Shown in pieces: positions 1-9,555 of a DNA stretch of 64,000 nucleotides. The position numbers were made by a program, and so were the translations under genes. How positions within the stretch are numbered: position 1 is the stretch's first letter; the number at the start of each line of letters is the position of its first letter. This stretch comes from Burkholderiales bacterium (lineage in GTDB: Bacteria; Pseudomonadota; Gammaproteobacteria; Burkholderiales; JAEUOS01), in NCBI GenBank assembly GCA_016790635.1, contig JAEUOR010000035.1, positions 62,001 through 126,000 of the forward strand. Direction: 5' to 3'. A model generated the notes under the pieces. That model saw nothing but the letters and a program-made list of their open reading frames with translations. It was not told the origin of the DNA and did no database searches.

Positions 1-23
1 TACGTGGCAATTTCGAAGCGACG

Positions 24-1289
24 ATGACCGACAAGAAAGCCAGCGGCGAAAAACTGCTTTACTGCTCGTTCTGCGGCAAGAGCCAGCACGAGGTGCGCAA
101 ACTCATCGCCGGCCCATCGGTGTTCATTTGCGATGAGTGCATCGAACTCTGCAACGACATCATCCGCGATGAAACCGGTGCGTCCGACCCCGCCAAGGCG
201 GCACGCTCCGACCTGCCGACTCCGCAGGAGATCTGCGGAATCCTCGATTCCTATGTGATTGGGCAGGAGAGTGCCAAGCGCATTCTCTCGGTCGCCGTCT
301 ACAACCACTACAAGCGTCTGAAGCACCTGGGCAAGTCAGACGAGGTCGAACTGTCCAAGAGCAACATCCTGCTTGTCGGACCGACAGGATCGGGCAAGAC
401 CCTGCTGGCGCAAACGCTGGCAAGGTTGCTCAATGTTCCGTTTGTGATCGCCGATGCAACTACGCTCACCGAGGCGGGCTACGTTGGCGAGGATGTCGAG
501 AACATCATCCAGAAATTGTTGCAGAACTGCAACTACGAGATCGAGAAGGCACAAAAAGGCATCGTCTACATCGACGAGATCGACAAGATTTCACGCAAAT
601 CCGACAACCCGTCGATCACCCGCGATGTCTCAGGCGAGGGAGTCCAGCAGGCGCTCTTGAAGCTGATCGAAGGGACGATCGCCTCCGTACCTCCGCAGGG
701 CGGCCGCAAGCATCCGAACCAGGACTTCGTCCAGGTTGATACGACCAACATCCTGTTCATATGTGGCGGCGCGTTCGATGGCCTGGAAAAGGTGATACGA
801 AATCGCTCCGAGAAAAGCGGCATTGGATTCAGCGCGGAGGTGAAGGCGGTCACGGAGCGGGCCCTCAGCGACACCTTGAAGGGCGTCGAGCCGGAAGACT
901 TGATCAAGTTCGGCCTGATTCCGGAACTGGTCGGTCGCCTGCCGGTGGTGGCTACGCTCAACGAACTCGACGAGCCGGCGCTCATGCAGATATTGACCGA
1001 GCCCAAGAATGCCCTGGTCAAGCAGTACCAGAAGCTTTTCCAGATGGAAGGGGCGGAACTTGAACTTCGACCAGCCGCCCTTCACGCCATCGCCCGCAAA
1101 GCTCTCAAGCGCAAAACTGGCGCACGAGGCCTGCGCTCGATCATCGAGCAGGCGCTTCTGGACACCATGTACGACCTCCCGAGCACGCAGAATGTCGGCA
1201 AGGTAGTGGTCGACGAGAGCACCATCGAAGGCGATGGTCGCCCGATCCTGGTTTACGCCGAGGCTCCCAAGGTTGCATCGGCCCAGTAG
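24..1289 (+). CDS. clpX: ATP-dependent Clp protease ATP-binding subunit ClpX
   Basis: ClpX unfolds substrate proteins and feeds them to the ClpP protease in the cytoplasm. The 421-aa product has the family's usual length. Its N-terminal zinc-binding domain shows C14, C17, C36 and C39. The AAA+ module follows: Walker A GPTGSGKT at 119-126, pore loop GYVG at 152-155, Walker B VYIDEIDK at 181-188. The ATG start gives the expected N-terminus. clpP would normally precede it but lies outside the window. lon follows 127 bp downstream on the same strand, the usual clpX-lon order in proteobacteria. Identification is essentially certain. Confidence 0.98.
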   Translation: MTDKKASGEKLLYCSFCGKSQHEVRKLIAGPSVFICDECIELCNDIIRDETGASDPAKAARSDLPTPQEICGILDSYVIGQESAKRILSVAVYNHYKRLKHLGKSDEVELSKSNILLVGPTGSGKTLLAQTLARLLNVPFVIADATTLTEAGYVGEDVENIIQKLLQNCNYEIEKAQKGIVYIDEIDKISRKSDNPSITRDVSGEGVQQALLKLIEGTIASVPPQGGRKHPNQDFVQVDTTNILFICGGAFDGLEKVIRNRSEKSGIGFSAEVKAVTERALSDTLKGVEPEDLIKFGLIPELVGRLPVVATLNELDEPALMQILTEPKNALVKQYQKLFQMEGAELELRPAALHAIARKALKRKTGARGLRSIIEQALLDTMYDLPSTQNVGKVVVDESTIEGDGRPILVYAEAPKVASAQ

Positions 1290-1312
1290 GCATTCGTGCC
1301 CACAGGGCAGGC

Positions 1313-1338
1313 CTTGCAGTATCCGGGTTCGGCCCCAT
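1313..1338 (+). promoter_or_regulatory. sigma32-like heat-shock promoter before lon
   Basis: CTTGCAG (1313-1319), then a 13-nt spacer, then CCCCAT (1333-1338). This matches the established sigma32 pattern of CTTGAAA, 13-17 nt, CCCCAT-T with few mismatches. It lies in the clpX-lon gap, with transcription expected near 1345 and the lon start at 1417. lon is a classical heat-shock gene, so the context fits. Pattern match only. Confidence 0.6.
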
Positions 1339-1416
1339 GTCCGCACCTGATCTGTTTCTTTCCGTTTTTTGTTCGCAAGCCCAGCGCCAGCAGCAGAGCA
1401 ATTCCCCAGAGAGGCA

Positions 1417-3834
1417 ATGAACGCCATGTCCAGCGATACCCCTGAAAAATTACAGCTGCCCCTCTTGCCCCTGCGGGATGTAGTGGTATTCCCGCATATG
1501 GTGATCCCGCTGTTCGTCGGGCGCCCCAAATCGATCAAGGCGCTAGAACTCGCGATGGAGGCCGGCAAGAGCATCATGCTGGTCGCGCAGCGTTCAGCTG
1601 CCAAGGACGAGCCTGATGCCGGCGACATGTATGCCGTTGGCTGTGCAGCCAATATCCTGCAGATGCTCAAGCTTCCCGATGGCACCGTAAAGGTGCTGGT
1701 GGAAGGTTCGCAGCGGGCTCGCATTGCCACGATCACCGATCAGCGCAGCCACTTCGAGTGTGACGCCGAATCGATCTCCGCGGATTTCGAAACCACCCCT
1801 GAAATCGAAGCCCTGCGGCGTGCGATTGTTCAGCAGTTCGACCAGTACGTGAAACTCAACAAGAAAATCCCGCCCGAGATACTCACATCGCTGGGCGGAA
1901 TCGACGACGCTGGTCGCCTGGCAGACACGATCGCTGCCCACTTGCCGCTCAAGCTTGAGCAAAAGCAGGAGATTCTCGAGATGTTCGAGGTGCAAAAGCG
2001 GCTCGAACACCTCTTGTCCGCCCTGGAAGGGGAGCTGGACATCCTGCAGGTTGAAAAGCGCATCCGTGGCCGTGTCAAGCGCCAGATGGAGAAAAGCCAG
2101 CGCGAGTACTACCTCAACGAGCAGGTCAAGGCCATCCAGAAGGAGCTCGGCGAAGGCGAGGAGGGCGCCGACCTCGAGGAGATGGAAAAGCGCATCAAGA
2201 AGGCGCAGATGTCCAAGGAGGCGCGCAAGAAGGCAGAAGCCGAATTCAAGAAGCTGAAGCTCATGTCACCGATGTCAGCCGAGGCGACGGTGATCCGCAA
2301 CTACATCGATACCCTGTGCAACCTGCCGTGGAAGAAAAAGAGCAGGGTCAACAACGACCTTGCCAACGCGGACAAGGTCTTGAACGAGGACCATTACGGC
2401 CTGGAAAAGGTCAAGGAGCGCATCCTCGAGTATCTGGCGGTGCAGCAGCGGGTCGACCGTGTCAAGGCGCCGATTCTCTGCCTGGTCGGGCCACCGGGCG
2501 TCGGCAAGACCTCGCTGGGCCAGTCGGTCGCGCGGGCCACCAACCGCAAGTTCGTGCGCATGGCCTTGGGCGGTGTTCGGGACGAAGCCGAAATCCGCGG
2601 CCATCGGCGTACCTACATCGGTTCCATGCCGGGCAAGATCCTGCAGAACATGACCAAGGTGGGTGTGCGCAATCCCCTGTTCCTGCTCGACGAAATCGAC
2701 AAGATGGGAATGGATTTCCGCGGCGACCCGTCCTCGGCACTTCTGGAAGTACTGGACCCTGAGCAGAACCATACGTTTGCGGATCACTACGTTGAGGTCG
2801 ACTACGACCTGTCCGAGGTGATGTTCGTTGCCACCGCGAACACCATGAACATCCCGCCGCCGTTGATGGACCGGATGGAAGTCATCCGCCTGTCGGGCTA
2901 TACCGAGGACGAGAAGATCAGCATCGCGCAGAAGTATCTTCTTCCCAAGCAAATCAAGAACAACGGCCTGAAAGCCGGGGAAATCAGCGTAGCGGAAGCA
3001 GCCTTGCGCGACATCGTGCGCTACTACACCCGCGAAGCCGGCGTGCGCGCGCTCGAGCGCGAGATCTCCAAGATCTGTCGCAAGGTCGTCAAGACCCTGT
3101 TGCTCAAGAAGGCCGAGCAAAAGCGCATCGCAGTCACCGCCAAGAACCTCGACAAGTTTTTGGGCGTCAGGCGTCATACCTTCGGCATTGCCGAGAAGGA
3201 AAACCAGGTCGGTCAGGTGACGGGATTGGCCTGGACCGAAGTAGGCGGAGAGTTGCTCACGGTCGAAACCGTCGCCGTCCCGGGCAAGGGCAACATCACC
3301 CGGACCGGAACGTTGGGTGACGTCATGAAGGAGTCGATCGAGGCCGCGCGTTCCGTGGTGCGAAAGAGGGCGCGGGCCCTGGGCATCAACGCAGACTTCT
3401 ACGAGAAAACCGACCTGCACATCCATCTTCCGGAGGGTGCGACACCCAAGGACGGACCCAGCGCAGGGATCGCGATCACCACGGCGCTGGTCTCGGTACT
3501 GACCGGCATCCCGGTGCGCGCCGATGTCGCGATGACCGGCGAGATCACCTTGCGAGGGGAAGTCCTGGCCATCGGTGGCTTGAAGGAGAAGTTGCTCGCG
3601 GCCCACCGCGGCGGAATCAAGACGGTGCTGATCCCTGAGGACAACGTCAAGGATCTGCCGGAGATACCGGACAACATCAAGAATCGCCTGGAGATCGTCC
3701 CGGTCAAGTGGATCGATCGGGTTCTCGAATTGGCCCTTGAGCGTGTGCCGGTTGCCTTGCCTGAGGAGGCGGTTGCCGCAGCGCCTTCCGCCGTTCCGAC
3801 GCAACCCGCGACGGACGCGGCCATCAAGCACTGA
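1417..3834 (+). CDS. lon: ATP-dependent Lon protease (LonA)
   Basis: Lon is the cytoplasmic AAA+ serine protease that degrades misfolded and regulatory proteins. The 805-aa product has an N-terminal substrate-binding domain ([19 protein letters not shown]), a coiled-coil region, Walker A GPPGVGKT at 358-365, and a C-terminal protease domain with Ser682 (DGPSAG) and Lys725 (GGLKEK) as the catalytic dyad. The frame opens upstream at a TTG (1369), but the family N-terminus points to ATG 1417 or ATG 1426. AGAGAGG sits 2 nt before 1417 and 11 nt before 1426, so 1426 is also plausible. A sigma32-like promoter precedes it and a hairpin follows. Confidence 0.98.
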   Translation: MNAMSSDTPEKLQLPLLPLRDVVVFPHMVIPLFVGRPKSIKALELAMEAGKSIMLVAQRSAAKDEPDAGDMYAVGCAANILQMLKLPDGTVKVLVEGSQRARIATITDQRSHFECDAESISADFETTPEIEALRRAIVQQFDQYVKLNKKIPPEILTSLGGIDDAGRLADTIAAHLPLKLEQKQEILEMFEVQKRLEHLLSALEGELDILQVEKRIRGRVKRQMEKSQREYYLNEQVKAIQKELGEGEEGADLEEMEKRIKKAQMSKEARKKAEAEFKKLKLMSPMSAEATVIRNYIDTLCNLPWKKKSRVNNDLANADKVLNEDHYGLEKVKERILEYLAVQQRVDRVKAPILCLVGPPGVGKTSLGQSVARATNRKFVRMALGGVRDEAEIRGHRRTYIGSMPGKILQNMTKVGVRNPLFLLDEIDKMGMDFRGDPSSALLEVLDPEQNHTFADHYVEVDYDLSEVMFVATANTMNIPPPLMDRMEVIRLSGYTEDEKISIAQKYLLPKQIKNNGLKAGEISVAEAALRDIVRYYTREAGVRALEREISKICRKVVKTLLLKKAEQKRIAVTAKNLDKFLGVRRHTFGIAEKENQVGQVTGLAWTEVGGELLTVETVAVPGKGNITRTGTLGDVMKESIEAARSVVRKRARALGINADFYEKTDLHIHLPEGATPKDGPSAGIAITTALVSVLTGIPVRADVAMTGEITLRGEVLAIGGLKEKLLAAHRGGIKTVLIPEDNVKDLPEIPDNIKNRLEIVPVKWIDRVLELALERVPVALPEEAVAAAPSAVPTQPATDAAIKH

Positions 3835-3848
3835 GTTTGATGCCTGCT

Positions 3849-3881
3849 GATGCCGCGCCTCGCCGCGGCATCGGCGCTTTT
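3849..3881 (+). terminator. intrinsic terminator after lon
   Basis: A perfect 9-bp stem, GATGCCGCG (3849-3857) and CGCGGCATC (3864-3872), encloses a 6-nt loop and is followed after GGCGC by four T. It begins 12 bases after the lon stop codon. The T tract is short, so efficiency is uncertain. Confidence 0.65.
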
Positions 3882-3975
3882 CGCCGATCGAGGCTAGTTG
3901 GGCCAGCCTGCTCGGCGGGGCGCCATTCGAATCATTCCAAAGCTGCAGTGGGCGTATACGAGTCCGATTCGAACC

Positions 3976-3998
3976 GTATATTATTTAACATAATATAC
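3976..3998. terminator. AT-only hairpin after the ankyrin gene
   Basis: GTATATTAT (3976-3984) and ATAATATAC (3990-3998) form a perfect 9-bp stem around TTAAC. It abuts the TAA stop of the minus-strand ankyrin gene (ends at 4000). The A/T-rich stem is unusual in this GC-rich DNA. It could be a weak terminator, an mRNA 3'-end stabiliser or a protein-binding palindrome. Confidence 0.4.
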
Positions 3999-3999
3999 A

Positions 4000-4680
4000 T
4001 TACTTTCTTTCCGGGGATTCCTTTTCAGATCCCTTGGCGTCTGCGGGTTTCATCTTTGCACGAATCAACTTGGCTATTTCGGTGTTTCGGGTTGCTTCAG
4101 CCCAGTCTGCAGCCGTCTGGTCGTTGTCATTCTTGACATCGACATCTGCACCTTCCTCGATCAAAAGCTTCACGACCTCGAGGTGCCCGCCACGCGCAGC
4201 CATCATCAAAGAAGTTACACCAGCACTTGAAGAAGAATCTATATACGCATGATTATCAAGCAATATTTCTACAATCTTGCGATGCCCATTGGTGGCTGCG
4301 TAAATCAAGGGTGTCCAGCCAGGATGGTTGACCTGTGCTTCCTTGCTGACCAAGAACTCGACGACAGCCTGATGCCCGGCCAGCGACGCCAGCATCAAGG
4401 CCGACTCGCCGGCGGCATTGCGTCGATCAATGTCGGCGCGCGCGGCAACCAGGACCTTAACCACTTCCAGGCTGCCGTCGCGCGCGGCCAGATGCAGGAC
4501 CGGCTGCCCGGCCGGGTCGACCGTGTTGGCGTCCATGCCGCGCCGCAGGAGCCTGGTCAAGGTGCCGACGTCCGCCCGTTTGACCGCATTGAGAAAGTCA
4601 TCGTACGTGTTGCCAAGTGCGGCCTCCTTCCAGGCCGACAATGCGACCCCTGTCACCAGGAAAACCCGACGCTTCATCAT
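4000..4680 (-). CDS. exported ankyrin-repeat protein
   Basis: A 226-aa protein with a short basic, hydrophobic N-terminus (MMKRRVFLVTGVALSAW) that looks like a signal peptide, then about five ankyrin repeats with repeated G-x-TPL/SAL-x-x-A-A and VV-x-x-L-L units from about residue 25 to 200, and a charged lysine/glutamate-rich tail. Ankyrin repeats mediate protein binding, so no enzymatic role is implied. Its ATG overlaps the tatD stop codon, indicating translational coupling. The 3' third of the gene is visibly richer in A/T than its neighbours. The partner is unknown. Confidence 0.85.
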   Translation of the reverse strand: MMKRRVFLVTGVALSAWKEAALGNTYDDFLNAVKRADVGTLTRLLRRGMDANTVDPAGQPVLHLAARDGSLEVVKVLVAARADIDRRNAAGESALMLASLAGHQAVVEFLVSKEAQVNHPGWTPLIYAATNGHRKIVEILLDNHAYIDSSSSAGVTSLMMAARGGHLEVVKLLIEEGADVDVKNDNDQTAADWAEATRNTEIAKLIRAKMKPADAKGSEKESPERK

Positions 4681-5462
4681 GTGCGCTCCGACAAACGTGC
4701 CGCCTTGGGAAAAAGCCGAAAGAAATTCATGGTGGTTGCCGCAACGACGTCATCGAAGGCAATTTGGCGCAGCCGGGCGACTTCCTGAGCGACATGTGCG
4801 ACCAGCGCAGGCTCGTTAGTCTTGCCGCGGTGCGGCACGGGCGCCAGGTAAGGGGCATCGGTCTCCACCAGAATGCGTTCCAACGGTATCGCCTTCGCAA
4901 CCTCCTTCAAGTCCCTGGCGTTGCGAAATGTGACGATGCCGGAAAACGAGATCATGAAGTTCATGTCGATGGCCGCACGAGCGAAATCCAGGCTCTCGGT
5001 GAAACAGTGCATGACCCCGCCTGCTTCATGCGCCCTTTCCTCCCGCAGGATGCGCAGCGTGTCCGCCGCGGCGGCACGGGTGTGGACCACGAGCGGCAGT
5101 CCTGTCTCGCGCGCGGCCCGTATGTGGGTACGAAATCGATTGCGCTGCCATTCCAGGTCCCCGCTAAGCCGGTAATAGTCCAGTCCGGTCTCACCGATGG
5201 CGATCGTGCGCGCATCCGTCGCCAATTCAACCAGGGATCTCACATCGGGCTCGCGCACGTCAGGGTAGTCGGGATGCACACCGACCGTGGCAAAAAGCCT
5301 GTCACTCTGCGCCGCCACAGCACGCACGGCCGAAAGCGCCTCCAGGGTGACGGCAATGCATACTGCATGACCAACGCCTGCCTCGACCATGCGTTCAAGA
5401 ATGCCGGACAAGTCGTCCTTGAAATCGTCAAAGTCGAGGTGGCAATGCGAATCGACCAGCAT
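4677..5462 (-). CDS. tatD: TatD-family metal-dependent hydrolase
   Basis: A 261-aa TIM-barrel metallo-hydrolase. Family members include 3'-5' DNA exonucleases and deoxyribonucleases. The metal-binding HxH motif is at H6 and H8 (VDSHCHLD), with GETGLDYYR and the late VETDAPYLAP further along, all TatD signatures. The open frame extends 58 codons upstream to 5636, but the family start MLVDSHCH sets the start at 5462; the extension overlaps the pilZ gene. It sits in a pilZ-tatD-ankyrin run, downstream of holB as in many proteobacteria. Confidence 0.95.
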   Translation of the reverse strand: MLVDSHCHLDFDDFKDDLSGILERMVEAGVGHAVCIAVTLEALSAVRAVAAQSDRLFATVGVHPDYPDVREPDVRSLVELATDARTIAIGETGLDYYRLSGDLEWQRNRFRTHIRAARETGLPLVVHTRAAAADTLRILREERAHEAGGVMHCFTESLDFARAAIDMNFMISFSGIVTFRNARDLKEVAKAIPLERILVETDAPYLAPVPHRGKTNEPALVAHVAQEVARLRQIAFDDVVAATTMNFFRLFPKAARLSERT

Positions 5463-5485
5463 GCCCTGGCCCTGCGGCGCGCTAT

Positions 5486-5857
5486 TCAAAGGGTATGCGT
5501 CGGCCGCGAAGATTGCAGCGAATTGCCGAGCAGGTTCTCGATCTTGCGACGCGCGTTCTGACCGCTTTCGTCCCCCGAGAACTGGACGCCGACCCCCTGC
5601 TGCTTGTTGGCCTGCGCACCCTGTGGGGTGATCCATGCGACGACCCCGGCGACCGGCAGTTTTGCCGGGTCATCCATCAGCGACAACAACATGTAGACCG
5701 GGTCACCAAGTCGGTACTGCCGGGTGGTGGGAATGAAGAGGCCACCATTGCGCAAATGCGGCATGAAAGCCGCGTAGAGCGCCGACTTCTCCTTGATATT
5801 CAAGGAGAGCATGCTCGGGCGGGCGGAAGCGGCCGGTCGGTTCGGACTATCTGCCAT
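5486..5857 (-). CDS. pilZ: PilZ-domain protein, type IV pilus assembly type
   Basis: A 123-aa single-domain PilZ protein. Residues about 20-100 contain LNIKEKSALYAAF, GGLFIPTTRQYRLGDPVYML and VAWITP, matching the PilZ family found between holB and tatD in pseudomonads and Burkholderiales. This subfamily is needed for type IV pilus biogenesis and usually lacks the canonical RxxxR c-di-GMP-binding arm. I see no RxxxR here either, so c-di-GMP binding is doubtful. It starts 12 bp after holB and is probably cotranscribed. Confidence 0.9.
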   Translation of the reverse strand: MADSPNRPAASARPSMLSLNIKEKSALYAAFMPHLRNGGLFIPTTRQYRLGDPVYMLLSLMDDPAKLPVAGVVAWITPQGAQANKQQGVGVQFSGDESGQNARRKIENLLGNSLQSSRPTHTL

Positions 5858-5869
5858 TGCGAAAGGACT

Positions 5870-6898
5870 CTACTGCGCGGTTACGCGCGCATAGTCGATG
5901 AATATTTCCTCAAGAAACAATCGAACGTTGAGCGGATGTTCCGCGGTGCGACGCCGGCTGGCCACCCGACGCAACAAACCGTCCAGCGCCGCGAGCGGCA
6001 CGCTTTGCGCAATGCGTTCAATGGCTTGGGATTCGCGTGGATGATAGCGTACTTTGCCGCCATTGCCGCACAGCAGCAGATCACTCAGCCAGCGACTGGT
6101 CCACAGACAAACGGCTTCGGCGCCCCCTTTTTCGCAACGTTCGGCAAGCGCCACCGGGTCCAGCCGCGCCGGATGCGCCAACCCGGCGACGAGTGCTTGG
6201 CGATACTCCGCCGACGCCTGCTGTTCGAGCGCAAGGAGCGGGGCGCCGCCCGCTTCGGCAAGTGCATCGGCAGCGTTGTCGACCCCCTGCCCCGCCAGCC
6301 ACGCTACCGCACCGCCCGTCTCGGGCAGGGGCAGATCGACGCGCGTGCAGCGACTGCGCAGGGTCGGCAGCACCGCGTCAAGGCGATGGGTCACGCAAAT
6401 GATCAGGGTATCCGGCGCGGGTTCTTCCAGCGTTTTCAGAAGCCGGTTTGCCGACTCCACCGTCAAGGTCTCGCAGGGATAGATGACGGCCACGCGCGTG
6501 CCGCCGCGATGGGTGCCAACGCTGAAGAAAGCATCCAGGGCCCTGACCTGGGCGATCTTGATTACCTTGGATGGCGCGCCACGTCCGGCTTGCGGTCCGT
6601 CGTCGGCTTCGCCGGATTCTGCATCCGCGGCCGGCTCCGGCGCCATCGATTCCGGCACCAGGACACGACAGTCCGGATGGTTGGAGGCCTCGAACCATCC
6701 GCAAGCGGCGCAATTCCCGCAAGGCCGGTCGCCATGTTGGCGCGCCTCGCACAGCGCGGCCTGAGCCATGAAAAGCGCAAACTCGTGGGCGCCGATTCCG
6801 GGACGGGCGTTCACGAGCACGGCGTGAGAGCGGCGAGCAGCCCCCGCCTGCCACTGTTCCCAGGGTTCTTTTTGCCAAGGAAATGTGTATTTTTTCAT
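5870..6898 (-). CDS. holB: DNA polymerase III subunit delta prime
   Basis: The delta-prime subunit of the clamp loader, 342 aa. The zinc module shows CGNCAACGWFEASNHPDC in the first 80 residues. The P-loop region is degenerate (ARPGIGAHEFAL), as expected for this ATPase-inactive subunit. RLLKTLEEPAPDTLIICVT and LPTLRSRC are standard clamp-loader sensor segments. The start overlaps the tmk stop (ATGA), so the two are translationally coupled in the conserved tmk-holB-pilZ-tatD order. Confidence 0.96.
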   Translation of the reverse strand: MKKYTFPWQKEPWEQWQAGAARRSHAVLVNARPGIGAHEFALFMAQAALCEARQHGDRPCGNCAACGWFEASNHPDCRVLVPESMAPEPAADAESGEADDGPQAGRGAPSKVIKIAQVRALDAFFSVGTHRGGTRVAVIYPCETLTVESANRLLKTLEEPAPDTLIICVTHRLDAVLPTLRSRCTRVDLPLPETGGAVAWLAGQGVDNAADALAEAGGAPLLALEQQASAEYRQALVAGLAHPARLDPVALAERCEKGGAEAVCLWTSRWLSDLLLCGNGGKVRYHPRESQAIERIAQSVPLAALDGLLRRVASRRRTAEHPLNVRLFLEEIFIDYARVTAQ

Positions 6899-7503
6899 AG
6901 TGTTGAGATATTTTTATAAACCATTTTCTCAACATCATCTCGGCCCTGGCCAGCGTCGATGATCACAACGCGCCGACCGGCGATCTGCTCAAGGCCAAGG
7001 TACACGTCGCGCACGCGCCGGTGAAACTCAAGTTCTTCGCGTTCAAACCGGTCCGGAGCTCTGTCCTGGGCGAGTCGCCGGCGGGCGATCTCAGGGTCCA
7101 GGTCGAATACGAGCGTCAAGTCCGGCTCCAATCCCGGGTGAACCCAATGGGCAAGGGCCTCGATACGCTCCAGGGATACCCCCCGCCCGCCGCCCTGATA
7201 CGCCCGTGTCGCGTCGGTAAAGCGGTCGCAGATCACCCAGGCGCCCCGGGCAAGCGCCGGCTCGATCACCTTGGCAAGATGTTCACGGCGCGCGGCGAAC
7301 ATGAGCAGGGTCTCGGTATCGAGATGCATGGGCTGATGCAGGAGCAACTCCCGCAGTGCTTCGCCAAGCGGCGTGCCGCCCGGTTCACGGGTGCTGATGA
7401 CCTCCAGCCCCCGAGCGGCGAGATGGCGCTGCGCGGCCTCGATGTGGCTAGACTTTCCGGCCCCATCCAGCCCCTCGAATGTGATGAACTTGCCGCGCGC
7501 CAT
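6895..7503 (-). CDS. tmk: thymidylate kinase
   Basis: dTMP kinase phosphorylates dTMP to dTDP for DNA synthesis. It is 202 aa with P-loop GLDGAGKSS at 11-19, the STREPGGTPLGEALR segment, the DRFTDATRAYQGGGRG signature around residue 95-110 and a LID region rich in Arg (RRRLAQDRAPDRFE). It follows mltG by 5 bp and overlaps holB at its end. Length and motifs are complete. Confidence 0.97.
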   Translation of the reverse strand: MARGKFITFEGLDGAGKSSHIEAAQRHLAARGLEVISTREPGGTPLGEALRELLLHQPMHLDTETLLMFAARREHLAKVIEPALARGAWVICDRFTDATRAYQGGGRGVSLERIEALAHWVHPGLEPDLTLVFDLDPEIARRRLAQDRAPDRFEREELEFHRRVRDVYLGLEQIAGRRVVIIDAGQGRDDVEKMVYKNISTL

Positions 7504-7508
7504 GGTCT

Positions 7509-8519
7509 CTAGCCGCCCTGCCTGCGTTGAAAGCGATTGACGGCGCGATTGTGCGCCTCGAGTGTTGCGGAGAACTCGTGGGAGCCGTCGCCGCGGGCGA
7601 CGAAGTACACCGCCTCGGTGCGCGCCGGGTTGAGTGCCGCGCGCAGCGCCGCCTCGCCGGGCAGGGCGATCGGGGTTGGCGGCAGCCCGGCACGGGTATA
7701 GGTGTTATACGGCGTGTCGGCGAGAAGATCGCGTCGCCGCAGGTTGCCGTCAAAGCGCTCCCCCATCCCGTAAATGACGGTCGGATCGGTTTGGAGCAAC
7801 ATGCCCCGCGTCAATCGATTGACGAAGACGCCTGCGATCAACGGTCGTTCTCCTGCCTTGCCGGTCTCCTTCTCGATGATCGAAGCCAGCACCAGTGCCT
7901 GATACGGCGTCGCCAGCGGGACGCCTGCCGCACGATCCTGCCATGCGGCAGCCAGGCGCCGCTGCATGGCACGGTAGGCGCGCCGCAGGACCTCGCTCTC
8001 GTCGCTGCCCTTGGCAAAAAGGTAGGTGTCCGGAAAAAACAGCCCCTCCGGATGCGTTGCGCTACCGCCCTCCTGCGCCTGGATGCGGCGCAGCAACTCG
8101 GCGTCGTCAAGCCACGCGCCATCACGCCGAATGCCGGGATGGGCCTGCAGTGCAGCGCGAAACTGGCGAAACGTCCACCCCTCCGGGATGGTCAGTTCCT
8201 GCAAGGTGACGTCGCCGCGCGTCAGTTTGTCGATCAATTCCTGCGGCGTGATCCCATTGGCGATCTCGTAGCTCCCGGCCTTGATACGGGTATCGCGACC
8301 GTCCAGGCGCGACAGCAGCACCAGGATTTCAGGAATCACCGGCAGGGCCGCCCCTGCCAGGCGCGCCGCCGCGCGCATGCTTGCACCGCGCGGGACGGTC
8401 AGATCGACCGTGTCGCGCCCCAGCGCGAGGGGGTGATGGGCATACCAGTAAAGCCCGCCCGTGATCCCGGCCAACGTCAAAAAAACCAAGAAAATCAGGG
8501 CCTTGATAAGCTTCAACAT
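7509..8519 (-). CDS. mltG: endolytic murein transglycosylase MltG
   Basis: MltG cleaves nascent glycan strands in the periplasm and helps set peptidoglycan chain length. The 336-aa protein has one N-terminal membrane anchor (about 5-27), a LysM-like region, and a YceG domain with the catalytic Glu segment LASIIEKETG and the typical LQTDPTVIYG and YNTYTRAGLPPTPIALPG motifs. It heads the minus-strand mltG-tmk-holB-pilZ-tatD run and shares a short divergent promoter region with the ygfZ-like gene. Confidence 0.96.
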   Translation of the reverse strand: MLKLIKALIFLVFLTLAGITGGLYWYAHHPLALGRDTVDLTVPRGASMRAAARLAGAALPVIPEILVLLSRLDGRDTRIKAGSYEIANGITPQELIDKLTRGDVTLQELTIPEGWTFRQFRAALQAHPGIRRDGAWLDDAELLRRIQAQEGGSATHPEGLFFPDTYLFAKGSDESEVLRRAYRAMQRRLAAAWQDRAAGVPLATPYQALVLASIIEKETGKAGERPLIAGVFVNRLTRGMLLQTDPTVIYGMGERFDGNLRRRDLLADTPYNTYTRAGLPPTPIALPGEAALRAALNPARTEAVYFVARGDGSHEFSATLEAHNRAVNRFQRRQGG

Positions 8520-8540
8520 GACGTGCGCAAAGGTTGCCGG

Positions 8541-8554
8541 TCGCTATAATAAGC
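8541..8554. promoter_or_regulatory. divergent promoter element between mltG and ygfZ
   Basis: TCGCTATAATAAGCG contains a perfect -10 hexamer TATAAT (8545-8550) reading toward ygfZ. The reverse strand reads TTATTATAGCG toward mltG. A GCTAYAAT-type -10 recurs elsewhere in this window. No good -35 hexamer is visible at 16-18 bp. Confidence 0.45.
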
Positions 8555-8597
8555 GTCTTCGCCAAAGTGCCTCCAGCACGCGACGCCACCTTCCCGC

Positions 8598-9485
8598 ATG
8601 ACTGCTCCTGCCGCGCCTGTGCACATCCCCCTGGATAGCTGGGGACTGATCCACGTCGGTGGTTCGGATGCCATTGCGTTCCTGCATGCCCAACTGAGCA
8701 ACGATCTCGCTGCTCTTGGCCCCGATGCGTCACAGTGGACCGCGTACCTGAGCCCCAAGGGGCGCATGCTGGCCGGGTTCCTGGCCTGGCGCGACGGTGG
8801 CGAAGGCGTTTATCTCTGTGCGGATCGTCGCACTGTCCCCATGCTGGTGAAGCGCCTGTCGATGTTCGTGCTGCGGGCCAAAGCCCGGGTCACCGACGCC
8901 TCCGCCGGACATCGCATATTCGGTTCGCTCGGCGAAACCGGCCCGCCGCCGCACCGGGTGCTCCACGGCGAGACGGTACGCATCGGCCTACCGCCGGTGG
9001 ATGGCGTCGCGCGCGTGCTTCTCGTCACCTTAGCCGGGGCGAGCGACGCCGCCAACGTTGCCGATGCATCTGCCTGGGAGCGCGCCATGATTCGCGCCGG
9101 GGAGCCCTGGATCGGCCCGCAAACGCAGGACGCTTTTGTCCCGCAAATGGTCAACTTCGACGCCTTGGGCGGGATCAGTTTTCGCAAGGGCTGTTACCCG
9201 GGGCAGGAAGTGGTCGCGCGTGCGCACTATCGCGGAGCCGTGAAGCGGCGCATGGTGCGCGCCAGCGTCGGCGCGCCTGCGACACCGGGGATGGGACTGT
9301 TCGGCGCGGACGGACAGGAATCCGGCACGGTGGTCAACGCATGCGCGGACGGCGCAGGCGGCAGCGAATTGCTGGCGGTGATCCCGCTGGCGGAATTCGG
9401 CAGCAACCGAATGCGTCTTGGTGCACCCGACGGGCCGTGCCTCATCGAGAGTCCCCTCCCCTACGAAATACCGGCTGAGGCATGA
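8598..9485 (+). CDS. ygfZ: YgfZ/GcvT-like folate-binding protein
   Basis: A 295-aa protein of the YgfZ family, tetrahydrofolate-binding factors that assist iron-sulfur cluster enzymes (MiaB maturation in E. coli). The diagnostic KGCYPGQE motif is present at about 197-204 with Cys199, followed by VVARAHYRGAVKRR. The N-terminal half has the aminomethyltransferase-like fold sequence LSNDLAAL and YLSPKGRMLA. It lies divergently from mltG and runs into a DUF4936 gene. Confidence 0.93.
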   Translation: MTAPAAPVHIPLDSWGLIHVGGSDAIAFLHAQLSNDLAALGPDASQWTAYLSPKGRMLAGFLAWRDGGEGVYLCADRRTVPMLVKRLSMFVLRAKARVTDASAGHRIFGSLGETGPPPHRVLHGETVRIGLPPVDGVARVLLVTLAGASDAANVADASAWERAMIRAGEPWIGPQTQDAFVPQMVNFDALGGISFRKGCYPGQEVVARAHYRGAVKRRMVRASVGAPATPGMGLFGADGQESGTVVNACADGAGGSELLAVIPLAEFGSNRMRLGAPDGPCLIESPLPYEIPAEA

Positions 9486-9555
9486 TGTCCCGGCTGGCGA
9501 CGCTATCAGCATCGGCCCTGTCGGCGAAGCCGTCGCAGACGTCAGGTCAGCCCAC

